This document shows positions 15,436 to 23,321 of a stretch of 64,000 bases of DNA, piece by piece. Both the position numbers and the translations under genes were made by a program. A model generated the notes under the pieces. That model saw nothing but the letters and a program-made list of their open reading frames with translations. It searched no databases and was not told where the DNA came from. The DNA is taken from positions 93,014 through 157,013 of the forward strand of contig NZ_JAHBDQ010000010.1 of assembly GCF_019956555.1 (NCBI RefSeq), read 5' to 3'. This DNA comes from Pseudomonas sp. A-RE-19 (GTDB lineage Bacteria; Pseudomonadota; Gammaproteobacteria; Pseudomonadales; Pseudomonadaceae). Positions within the stretch are counted from its first letter, which is position 1. Each line of letters begins with the position of its first letter.

Positions 15436-17496
15436 ATGGCTTTCGAAGCAATGTTCCAGCCGATCCAGATCGGCAAACTGACCATCCGCAACCGCGTGCT
15501 CAGCACCGCGCACGCCGAGGTCTACGCCACCGACGGCGGCATGACCACCGACCGGTACGTCAAGTATTACGAAGAGAAAGCCAAGGGCGGGATCGGCCTG
15601 GCGATTTGCGGCGGTTCCTCCAGCGTGGCCATCGACAGCCCGCAAGGCTGGTGGAAGTCGGTCAACCTGGCCGACGACCGGATCATTCCGCACTTCCAGA
15701 ACCTGGCCGATGCCATGCACAAGCATGGCGCCAAGATCATGATCCAGATTACCCACATGGGGCGTCGCTCCCGTTGGGACGGCGAGCATTGGCCAACCTT
15801 GCTCTCGCCATCGGGCATCCGTGAGCCGGTGCACCGCGCGACCTGCAAAACCATCGAGCCGGAAGAAATCTGGCGGGTGATCGGCAACTATGCCAGCGCA
15901 GCAGCACGGGCCAAGGCCGGTGGCCTGGACGGCGTCGAGCTGTCTGCCGTGCACCAGCACATGATCGACCAGTTCTGGAGCCCGCGAGTCAACAAGCGGA
16001 CCGACGAATGGGGTGGTAGCTTCGAGAACCGCATGCGTTTCGGTCTGGAAGTGATCAAGGCTGTGCGCAAGGAAGTCGGTCCGGACTTCTGCGTCGGCAT
16101 TCGTATCTGCGGTGACGAGTTCCACCCTGATGGCCTGAGCCATGAGGACATGAAGCAGATCGCCAAGTACTACGACGACACCGGCATGATCGACTTCATC
16201 GGTGTCGTGGGTTCGGGTTGCGACACCCACAACACCCTGGCCAACGTGATTCCGAACATGAGTTATCCACCGGAGCCATTCCTGCATTTGGCCGCCGGTA
16301 TCAAGGAAGTGGTGAAGGCCCCGGTGCTGCACGCGCAGAACATCAAGGACCCGAACCAGGCGACCCGTATTCTGGAAGGCGGCTACGTGGACATGGTCGG
16401 CATGACCCGCGCCCACATCGCCGACCCGCACCTGATCGCCAAGATCAAGATGGGCCAGGTCGACCAGATCAAACAATGCGTCGGCGCCAACTACTGCATC
16501 GACCGTCAGTACCAGGGCCTGGACGTCTTGTGCATCCAGAACGCCGCGACCTCCCGTGAATACATGGGCGTGCCGCACATCATCGAGAAATCGACCGGCG
16601 TGAAGCGCAAAGTCGTGGTGGTCGGTGCCGGTCCTGCCGGGATGGAAGCCGCTCGCGTGTCGGCTGAACGTGGCCACGACGTGACCCTGTTCGAGAAGAA
16701 AGAATTCATCGGCGGGCAGATCACTACCGCGTCGAAAGCCCCGCAGCGCGACCAGATCGCCGGCATCACCCGTTGGTTCCAGCTGGAACTGGCACGTTTG
16801 AAAGTCGATCTGCGCCTGGGCGTGGCGGCGGATGCGGCGACGATTCTGGACCTGCGTCCGGATGTGGTGGTGCTCGCCGTCGGCGGCCATCCGTTCCTGG
16901 AGCAGAACGAGCACTGGGGCGCGGCTGAAGGCCTGGTGGTCAGCAGCTGGGACATCCTCGACGGCAAGGTTGCGCCAGGCAAGAACGTGCTGGTCTACGA
17001 CACCATTTGCGAGTTCACCGGGATGTCGACGGCCGACTTCCTCGCCGACAAGGGCAGCCAGGTCGAGATCGTCACCGACGACATCAAACCGGGCGTGGCC
17101 ATCGGCGGTACATCGTTCCCGACGTACTACCGCAGCATGTACCCGAAAGAAGTGATCATGACCGGGGACATGATGCTGGAGAAGGTCTACCGCGAAGGCG
17201 ACAAGCTGGTGGCGGTCCTGGAAAACGAATACACCGGCGCCAAAGAGGAGCGGGTGGTGGACCAGGTGGTCGTCGAAAACGGCGTGCGTCCAGACGAAGA
17301 GATCTACTACGCGCTGAAGGAAGGCTCGCGCAACAAAGGCCAGATGGACATCGAAGCTTTGTTCGCGATTCAGCCTCAGCCTTCGCTGAGTCAGGCGGGC
17401 GACGGCTACTTGCTGTTCCGCATCGGCGACTGCGTGGCCCAGCGCAACACCCACGCGGCGATCTATGACGCGTTGCGGTTGTGCAAGGATTTCTAA
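15436..17496 (+). CDS. dgcA: Dimethylglycine demethylase subunit DgcA
   Basis: This subunit demethylates dimethylglycine to sarcosine and is 686 residues. The N-terminal old-yellow-enzyme-type FMN barrel (about 1-340) opens MAFEAMFQPIQIGKLTIRNR. A cysteine cluster region follows, then a nucleotide-binding domain with VVVVGAGPAGMEAARVSAERG near residue 400, as in trimethylamine dehydrogenase. The cluster has Cys348, Ala351, Cys354 and Cys366, so the second of four usual [4Fe-4S] ligands is replaced. Electrons probably pass to DgcB and the ETF-like pair downstream. Known regulation in P. aeruginosa is through GbdR and SouR. Confidence 0.93.
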   Translation: MAFEAMFQPIQIGKLTIRNRVLSTAHAEVYATDGGMTTDRYVKYYEEKAKGGIGLAICGGSSSVAIDSPQGWWKSVNLADDRIIPHFQNLADAMHKHGAKIMIQITHMGRRSRWDGEHWPTLLSPSGIREPVHRATCKTIEPEEIWRVIGNYASAAARAKAGGLDGVELSAVHQHMIDQFWSPRVNKRTDEWGGSFENRMRFGLEVIKAVRKEVGPDFCVGIRICGDEFHPDGLSHEDMKQIAKYYDDTGMIDFIGVVGSGCDTHNTLANVIPNMSYPPEPFLHLAAGIKEVVKAPVLHAQNIKDPNQATRILEGGYVDMVGMTRAHIADPHLIAKIKMGQVDQIKQCVGANYCIDRQYQGLDVLCIQNAATSREYMGVPHIIEKSTGVKRKVVVVGAGPAGMEAARVSAERGHDVTLFEKKEFIGGQITTASKAPQRDQIAGITRWFQLELARLKVDLRLGVAADAATILDLRPDVVVLAVGGHPFLEQNEHWGAAEGLVVSSWDILDGKVAPGKNVLVYDTICEFTGMSTADFLADKGSQVEIVTDDIKPGVAIGGTSFPTYYRSMYPKEVIMTGDMMLEKVYREGDKLVAVLENEYTGAKEERVVDQVVVENGVRPDEEIYYALKEGSRNKGQMDIEALFAIQPQPSLSQAGDGYLLFRIGDCVAQRNTHAAIYDALRLCKDF

Positions 17497-17513
17497 GCCA
17501 CTGACGCGCCCCC

Positions 17514-17602
17514 TGTAGGAGCTGCCGCAGGCTGCGATCTTTTGATCTTTGAAAATCGCCAGACCTGAAGATCAAAAGATCGCAGCCTTCGGCAGCTCCT
17601 AC
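17514..17602. repeat. Type B inverted repeat within the dgcA-dgcB gap
   Basis: TGTAGGAGCTGCCGCAGGCT through GATCTTTTGAT and its inverted copy end with AGCTCCTAC. The long arms form a large hairpin inside the operon. Confidence 0.85.
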
Positions 17603-17644
17603 GCCGACCGTGTTTCTCCAAGATGTACTGGTGGGAGCTTCACC

Positions 17645-19594
17645 ATGTTGAACACCCTTCTTCCAATCCTGTTGTTCGCTGCCCTGGGCCTGGCTGTCCT
17701 GGGCGCGTTGCGGCGGGTGGCTATGTGGCGTCAGGGCCGGGCTTCGAAAGTCGACCTGATCGGCGGTTTGTTCGCCATGCCCAAACGCTACATGGTCGAT
17801 TTGCACCACGTTGTCGCGCGGGACAAATACATCGCCAACACCCACGTCGCTACGGCGGGTGGCGCGGTGGCATCCATCGTGCTGGCGATTCTGGTTCATG
17901 GTTTCGGCCTGCATAACCGCATCCTCGGCTATGCGCTGCTGTTGATGACGGCAGTGATGTTCGTCGGCGCGATCTTTGTGTACATGCGTCGGCGCAACCC
18001 ACCGGCCCGTTTGTCGAAAGGCCCATGGATGCGCCTGCCGAAAAGCCTGCTGGCGTTCTCGGCATCGTTCTTCCTGCTGACTCTGCCGGTGGCGGGCATC
18101 CTCCCGGAAAACTTCGGTGGCTGGGTGGTGGCGGCGATCCTCGGTGTCGGCGTGCTGTGGGGCGTGTCGGAACTGTTCTTCGGCATGACCTGGGGCGGGC
18201 CGATGAAGCACGCCTTCGCCGGTGCCTTGCATCTGGCCTGGCACCGTCGCGCCGAGCGTTTTGGTGGCGGTCGTTCCACCGGTTTGAAACCGCTGGACCT
18301 GAATGATCCGAACGCGCCACTGGGGGTGGAAAAACCCAAGGATTTCACCTGGAACCAACTGCTCGGTTTCGACGCCTGCGTACAGTGCGGTAAATGCGAA
18401 GCGGCGTGCCCGGCGTTCGCCGCTGGCCAGCCGCTGAACCCGAAAAAACTGATTCAGGACATGGTGGTTGGCCTGGCCGGTGGTACCGACGCCAAGTTCG
18501 CCGGCAGCCCGTATCCGGGCAAGGCGATTGGCGAGCACGCCGGCAATCCGCATCAACCGATCGTCAACGGTCTGGTGGACGCTGAAACCCTGTGGTCCTG
18601 CACCACCTGCCGTGCCTGCGTCGAGGAATGCCCGATGATGATCGAGCACGTCGACGCCATCGTCGACATGCGCCGCCATCTGACCCTGGAAAAAGGTGCG
18701 ACCCCGAACAAGGGCGCCGAAGTCCTGGAAAACCTGATTGCCACCGACAACCCTGGCGGCTTCGCGCCGGGCGGGCGGATGAACTGGGCAGCGGATTTGA
18801 ACCTGAACCTGCTCAGCGAGAAGAAATCCACCGACGTGCTGTTCTGGGTTGGCGACGGTGCCTTCGACATGCGCAACCAGCGCACCCTGCGTGCCTTCGT
18901 CAAAGTGCTGAAAGCGGCCAAGGTCGACTTCGCGGTGCTGGGGCTTGAAGAACGCGACAGCGGTGACGTGGCACGACGCTTGGGCGACGAAGCGACCTTC
19001 CAGCTGTTGGCCAAACGCAACATCCAGACCCTGGCCAAGTACACCTTCAACCGCATCGTCACCTGCGACCCGCACAGTTTCCACGTACTGAAAAACGAGT
19101 ACTGCGCCTTCGACGGCAACTACCTCGTGCAGCACCACAGCACTTACATGGCCGAGATCATTGGCGAAGGTGCCTTGAACCTCGGCCAGCACAAAGGCAG
19201 CAGCGTGACCTATCACGACCCGTGCTACCTCGGTCGCTACAACGGCGAATACGAGGCGCCGCGTGAAGTGCTGCGCGCCCTGGGCATCGAGATCAAGGAA
19301 ATGCAACGCTCCGGTTTCCGTTCGCGCTGCTGCGGCGGCGGCGGCGGTGCGCCGATCACTGACATTCCGGGCAAGCAGCGGATTCCTGACATGCGCATGG
19401 AAGACATCCGCGAAACCGGCGCCGAACTGGTGGCCGTGGGTTGTCCACAGTGCACCGCGATGCTTGAAGGCGTGGTCGAACCGCGTCCACTGATCAAGGA
19501 CATCGCCGAGCTGGTGGCGGATGCGCTGCTCGAAGACGCCGCGCCGGGAAAGCCTTCGGCACCGGCCAAACGTGAACCTGCGGAGGTGCATTGA
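17645..19594 (+). CDS. dgcB: Dimethylglycine demethylase subunit DgcB (membrane Fe-S protein)
   Basis: This is a 649-residue membrane-linked electron carrier for dimethylglycine oxidation. The N-terminus (about 1-190) has several hydrophobic spans (MLNTLLPILLFAALGLAVLG, later ILGYALLLMTAVMFVGAIFV). The middle carries two [4Fe-4S] sets, CVQCGKCEAACP and CTTCRACVEECP. The C-terminal half has cysteine-rich CCG domains (HDPCYLGRYNG, RCCGGGGG, GCPQCTAML), as in heterodisulfide-reductase-like proteins. This layout suits passing electrons from DgcA to the quinone pool. It ends overlapping the next gene start (TGATG). Confidence 0.93.
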   Translation: MLNTLLPILLFAALGLAVLGALRRVAMWRQGRASKVDLIGGLFAMPKRYMVDLHHVVARDKYIANTHVATAGGAVASIVLAILVHGFGLHNRILGYALLLMTAVMFVGAIFVYMRRRNPPARLSKGPWMRLPKSLLAFSASFFLLTLPVAGILPENFGGWVVAAILGVGVLWGVSELFFGMTWGGPMKHAFAGALHLAWHRRAERFGGGRSTGLKPLDLNDPNAPLGVEKPKDFTWNQLLGFDACVQCGKCEAACPAFAAGQPLNPKKLIQDMVVGLAGGTDAKFAGSPYPGKAIGEHAGNPHQPIVNGLVDAETLWSCTTCRACVEECPMMIEHVDAIVDMRRHLTLEKGATPNKGAEVLENLIATDNPGGFAPGGRMNWAADLNLNLLSEKKSTDVLFWVGDGAFDMRNQRTLRAFVKVLKAAKVDFAVLGLEERDSGDVARRLGDEATFQLLAKRNIQTLAKYTFNRIVTCDPHSFHVLKNEYCAFDGNYLVQHHSTYMAEIIGEGALNLGQHKGSSVTYHDPCYLGRYNGEYEAPREVLRALGIEIKEMQRSGFRSRCCGGGGGAPITDIPGKQRIPDMRMEDIRETGAELVAVGCPQCTAMLEGVVEPRPLIKDIAELVADALLEDAAPGKPSAPAKREPAEVH

Positions 19595-20814
19595 TGAGCG
19601 ACATTATCCGCCGCGACCCACGCGCCGAATGGATCGCCCGCAACCGTCTGCACCCGCTGCATGCGGCCATGCAACCGGCGCAACACAGCTGGATGGGGCC
19701 TAACGGCCTCATCCGCAAGAATCCTCACGGGATCGGTTTTATCGGCCCCAACGGCATCAAACGAATCGACCGCAGCGGCGCTCAGCAGGGCGGGGCGACC
19801 AAACGCTCGGCCGCCGTTGAAGTGCAATTGCCGCTGCATCAAGTGGCTGCACCTGCGTTCTACATCAGCGTGGTGCCGGACATGGTTGGCGGTCGCTTGA
19901 GCAGCCACGACCGCGATTTGCTTGGCTTGGCTCATCAGCTGGCCGGCAACGACGGCGCGGTGCTGGCCGTGGTCTTCGGTGAGCACAAGGAAAACGCTTT
20001 CGCCACGGCTGGCGTGGATCGCTTGCTGGTGCTGGAAGGCGACGAGTTCAGCGGTTATGCACCGGAACAACGGGTCCAGGGCCTGCGGGCTGTGGATAAC
20101 CAGTTCAGCCCACGCCATTGGTTGCTGCCGGACAGCCGCAGCGGTGGCGGCGAACTCGGTCGACGCTTTGCCGCCGCATTGGGCGAACGCCCGGCCACGC
20201 GGGTCTGGCAGGTCAAGGATCAGGAATGCATCGGCCGCGCCGGTGCGGGTTTGCAAGACCTTGCGCGTCCCGTGGCTCGCTTGATTCTGGCCGCTGCCGA
20301 ATGCGCAGAACCGGTCAGCGAAACCCGTCACGAGGCCTTGCCGGTGGAGTTATCCACAGCGGTCGCACGCAGCTTGTCGCGCATCGAGGATTTGGGCGCG
20401 GTGGCGGTGGACCCGGCGGCGATTCCCATGGCCGAAGCGGAGTTCATCTTCTCGGGTGGCAACGGGGTCAAGGACTGGGGACTTTTCCACAGGACGGCCG
20501 AAGCATTGGGCGCGACCGAAGGCGCATCGCGAGTGGCGGTGGACGATGGCTTCATGGCGCGCGACCGTCAGGTCGGTGCGTCCGGCACCTGGGTCACGGC
20601 ACGGGTTTACGTGGCGGTGGGGATTTCCGGGGCGATCCAGCACCTGCAAGGCATCGGTGCCTGCGACAAGGTGGTGGCAATCAACCTCGACCCTGGTTGC
20701 GACATGATCAAACGAGCCGACCTGTCGGTGATCGGTGAGAGTGCCGAGATTCTTCAAGCCTTGATCGATGCGGTAGAGGCTTACCGCAATGAAGCCAAGC
20801 GCGATGCGGCTTAA
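19594..20814 (+). CDS. Electron transfer flavoprotein alpha-like subunit of the dgc operon
   Basis: This is a 406-residue ETF alpha-type protein. The N-terminal 90 residues are an unusual lead (RRDPRAEWIARNRLHPLHAA). The FAD-binding C-terminal domain has GGNGVKDWGLFHRTAEALG, QVGASGTWV and VGISGAIQHLQGI, the classical pattern. The start ATG at 19594 overlaps the dgcB stop, with GGAGG eight bases upstream. Together with the next gene it forms a dedicated ETF for DgcAB rather than the housekeeping etfAB. Three perfect DnaA-box 9-mers occur in the coding sequences of this gene and its partner. Confidence 0.88.
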   Translation: MSDIIRRDPRAEWIARNRLHPLHAAMQPAQHSWMGPNGLIRKNPHGIGFIGPNGIKRIDRSGAQQGGATKRSAAVEVQLPLHQVAAPAFYISVVPDMVGGRLSSHDRDLLGLAHQLAGNDGAVLAVVFGEHKENAFATAGVDRLLVLEGDEFSGYAPEQRVQGLRAVDNQFSPRHWLLPDSRSGGGELGRRFAAALGERPATRVWQVKDQECIGRAGAGLQDLARPVARLILAAAECAEPVSETRHEALPVELSTAVARSLSRIEDLGAVAVDPAAIPMAEAEFIFSGGNGVKDWGLFHRTAEALGATEGASRVAVDDGFMARDRQVGASGTWVTARVYVAVGISGAIQHLQGIGACDKVVAINLDPGCDMIKRADLSVIGESAEILQALIDAVEAYRNEAKRDAA

Positions 20815-20829
20815 GGAAAGGAAAGGGTT

Positions 20830-21600
20830 ATGAGCACGAAAATCATCAGCCTGGTGTCCATCGGCGCCCACCCGACCTCCGGCCGGCCACGTCGCGCCGA
20901 GCAGGATGCGCGGGCGGTTGAACTGGGTTTGCAACTGGCTGGGGATAACCTGCAAGTGCTGCATGCCGGCGACGTCGCGGAACCGGCACTGCGCGCTTAT
21001 CTGGGCATGGGCCTGGAACAGTTGCATGTGCTGGAGCAACCGGAAGGTGCTGACGCGTTGCCGGCGTTGACCGCTTATTTGCGCGATGCCGGAGCTCAGG
21101 TGGTGCTGACTGGCAGCCAGGCCGAAACCGGTGAAGGCTCGGGCATGTTGCCGTTCCTGCTGGCGGAAAGCCTTGGCTGGCCGCTGGTGGTGGGTTTGGC
21201 GCAGGTCGAATCCATCGACGGTGGTTCGGCGCTGGTGCTGCAGGCGTTGCCGCGCGGGCAGCGTCGTCGCTTGAAAGTACGCCTGCCGTTTCTGGCGACT
21301 GTGGATAACGCGGCGCCCAAGCCTCGCCAGAGCGCTTACGGTCCGGCACGTCGCGGGGTGTTGCAGGCGGATGAAGTCGAGGTGATCGACGATGAACTGC
21401 TGGCGGTGGCCACGCTGCAACCGGCCAAGCCACGGCCCAAACGCTTGAAAGTGATCAAGGCCAAGAGCGGTGCAGACCGCATGAAAGCCGCAACGGCCAA
21501 GGCCAGTGGCGGCGGCGGGCAAGTGCTCAAGGGCGTGACCGCTCAGGTGGGCGCTGAAGCCATCCTCAAGTTGCTGATTGAAGAAGGCGTGGTTCGCTAA
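20830..21600 (+). CDS. Electron transfer flavoprotein beta-like subunit of the dgc operon
   Basis: This 256-residue protein is the partner of the preceding ETF alpha-like gene and begins 15 bp after it. It starts MSTKIISLVSIGAHPTSGRP, with adenine-nucleotide-loop-type regions such as VLTGSQAETGEGSGMLPFLLAESLGWPLV, the conserved ETF beta signature. It carries electrons from methylglycine oxidation towards the respiratory chain. The C-terminal tail is rich in lysine and glycine (AKASGGGGQVLKG). It is the last gene of the operon, followed by a REP pair. Confidence 0.88.
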   Translation: MSTKIISLVSIGAHPTSGRPRRAEQDARAVELGLQLAGDNLQVLHAGDVAEPALRAYLGMGLEQLHVLEQPEGADALPALTAYLRDAGAQVVLTGSQAETGEGSGMLPFLLAESLGWPLVVGLAQVESIDGGSALVLQALPRGQRRRLKVRLPFLATVDNAAPKPRQSAYGPARRGVLQADEVEVIDDELLAVATLQPAKPRPKRLKVIKAKSGADRMKAATAKASGGGGQVLKGVTAQVGAEAILKLLIEEGVVR

Positions 21601-21621
21601 CAGGTATCAACACAAATCTAA

Positions 21622-21712
21622 TGTGGGAGCGAGCCTGCTCGCGAAAGCCGTGTGTCAGTCAACATCTCCGGCGACTGATCCACCGCTTTCGCGAGCAGGC
21701 TCGCTCCCACAG
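21622..21712. repeat. REP pair (GCGAGCAGGCTCGC variant)
   Basis: Inverted copies of ATGTGGGAGCGAGCCTGCTC lie between the ETF beta-like gene and the GNAT gene. Confidence 0.85.
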
Positions 21713-21745
21713 GGTGCTCGTGTCACCGACATTTATGGGGAAGCA

Positions 21746-22312
21746 ATGACCGTTGAATTTCGTTCAGCCCTGCGCACGGATGCGCGCGAGATCGCTCGTT
21801 TGTTCCAGATTTCGTCAGAGGGTGCTTCGGATTACATCTGGAGCCAACTGGCGCAGCCCGGGCAGGATCTGTTGGAGGTGGGGGCCATTCGTTACGCCCG
21901 TGAAGACGTCGATTTCTCCTGGCAGAACTGCCTGATCGCACAGGCACAGGGGCGGGTCATCGGCATGATGCACAGTTACGTGACGCGTCACGATCCGCAG
22001 GCGGCTCCCGTGACTGATCCGGTTCTGGCGCCTTACGCCGACATGGAAGTCCCCGATACCCTCTATATTTCGAGCCTGGCCCTGCATGAGGGGTGGCGAA
22101 ACAAAGGGCTGGGTGTGCGCTTTCTAGAGCACGCTCAACGGCGCGCCGATCAACTGGAACTCAAAGGACTGAGCCTGATCGACTATGAAGCGAATACCGG
22201 GGCCCGGCGCTTTTATGAGCGCCACGGTTTCAGCATCGTCAAAACCTGCCAGGTCGTCCCCCATCCGATGATTCGGGTGACAGGTGACGCCTATCTCATG
22301 CATCGGCCTTAA
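21746..22312 (+). CDS. GNAT family N-acetyltransferase
   Basis: This is a 188-residue cytoplasmic acetyltransferase. The acetyl-CoA loop region is present as LYISSLALHEGWRNKGLG (the R/Q-x2-G-x-G/A motif), followed by LEHAQRRADQLELKGLSLID and NTGARRFYERHGF, the usual C-terminal GNAT block. The start is the ATG at 21746 (MTVEFRSALR), with GGGGAAG upstream. The acceptor is unknown. It lies downstream of the dgc-etf operon on the same strand but separated by a REP pair, so it is probably a separate unit. Confidence 0.85.
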   Translation: MTVEFRSALRTDAREIARLFQISSEGASDYIWSQLAQPGQDLLEVGAIRYAREDVDFSWQNCLIAQAQGRVIGMMHSYVTRHDPQAAPVTDPVLAPYADMEVPDTLYISSLALHEGWRNKGLGVRFLEHAQRRADQLELKGLSLIDYEANTGARRFYERHGFSIVKTCQVVPHPMIRVTGDAYLMHRP

Positions 22313-22349
22313 AGTTTCAACGGGTGGACATCGGGTTACCCACAATCCC

Positions 22350-22900
22350 TGTTAGCGCTTCTGTGGATAACATGTTCGCCCCTCGCTACACCCCATGCCT
22401 ATCAAGCCCTCCAGCCCTTCGTACAAAAAACAACCAGCCTAACCCACGGTTTTTTCGAGCTTTTTCCACAGAGTAACTTTGCTCGCGGGCCCATACTTGC
22501 CCCCAATCTCTGTTGGCGCTTCTGTGGATAAGATGTTCGCTGTCAGCTGCAGCCCATATAAACCGTGCCTTTCATTGAGTTGATCAAATAATGTTCAATT
22601 CAGCCTTTCCCTTCACTAATCCTCCCGAAAACCCTGAATTCTCGCGGCTTTGAGCGGTTTTCCACAGAACCTGCAAAGTTGCCCCCAAAGTCTGTTGGCG
22701 CTTCTGTGGATAAGGTGTTCGTCATCCTCTGTACGCCATATAAAACGTGCTCTTCAGGGTTATGATCAAAAAACAGTCAATGCCTGGCTAAAACCCTGCT
22801 TCGGGATAAGTCACGGTTTTTCTTCGGTTTTTGTGAAGAAAACTGGCCCGTCATCCACAGTTGTCCCCATTAGCTGGGGATGGAGATGTGGATAACTTGT
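22350..22900. repeat. Degenerate ~182-bp tandem repeats carrying DnaA boxes
   Basis: Units share CTGTTGGCGCTTC, then TGTGGATAA, then TGTTCG, usually followed by CCATATAAA-CGTGC and preceded by TTTTCCACA. Box-to-box spacings are 161, 182 and 182 bp. The fourth unit is the most diverged. Confidence 0.75.
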
Positions 22901-23063
22901 TCGCTAAACCCGGAAAGCCACGGCCCGCATAGGCTGGAACGCGATAGATCAGATTTCATACAGTTCTAAGGCACTTCCTTGACTTCGATCTTTCACCTGT
23001 CTTCACTCTCATGGCACAAGGACAACCGTCACTTATCCACATCTGGTTCAGGGAGAACGCGTG

Positions 23064-23195
23064 ATGGATAGCCAGCCACATCGCTCGCAGCCACATTCGC
23101 AACCCAGCCCCTGCATAACCTGTGTACCGACACCCGCCACCTTGCTGCGTAAACGGATCCATCGTCGCGCCGCTAATCAGCGTGCTCGCCTATAG
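23064..23195 (+). CDS. Possible 43-residue leader or small protein
   Basis: The ATG at 23064 is preceded by GGGAGA at a good distance and opens a frame rich in Ser, Gln, Pro and His (DSQPHRSQPHSQPSP), then Arg-rich (RKRIHRRAANQRAR). It ends 126 bp before the GMC gene. Coding character is weak and no family is recognised. It could be a leader peptide or chance. Confidence 0.2.
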   Translation: MDSQPHRSQPHSQPSPCITCVPTPATLLRKRIHRRAANQRARL

Positions 23196-23321
23196 CGACC
23201 TTTATCCCATGCCATAACGCCGCTGCCATTGAGGCCTGACCGTGCCCGGTGACCAGGCGTTCGTTCTCTATCGATTGCAGGCAACCACAGAGTTGCCCAT
23301 CTGCCTGAGAGGAAATGACCC

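Larger units (their letters stand above)
22313..23321. other. 1-kb intergenic region with DnaA boxes and degenerate tandem repeats
   Basis: No sizeable gene is supported. The region holds five perfect TTATCCACA boxes: 22362-22370, 22523-22531, 22705-22713, 22887-22895 (all as TGTGGATAA) and 23033-23041 (forward). The first four sit in degenerate repeat units of about 161-182 bp. The last 260 bp may contain a 43-codon frame at 23064-23195. The GMC gene starts at the right edge after AGAGGAAA. Confidence 0.7.

Noticed and set aside
14788..19591. Two very long minus-strand frames opposite dgcA and dgcB
   Set aside because: The plus-strand genes have clear domains and motifs. The antisense frames are His/Val/Asp-rich with no recognisable domain.
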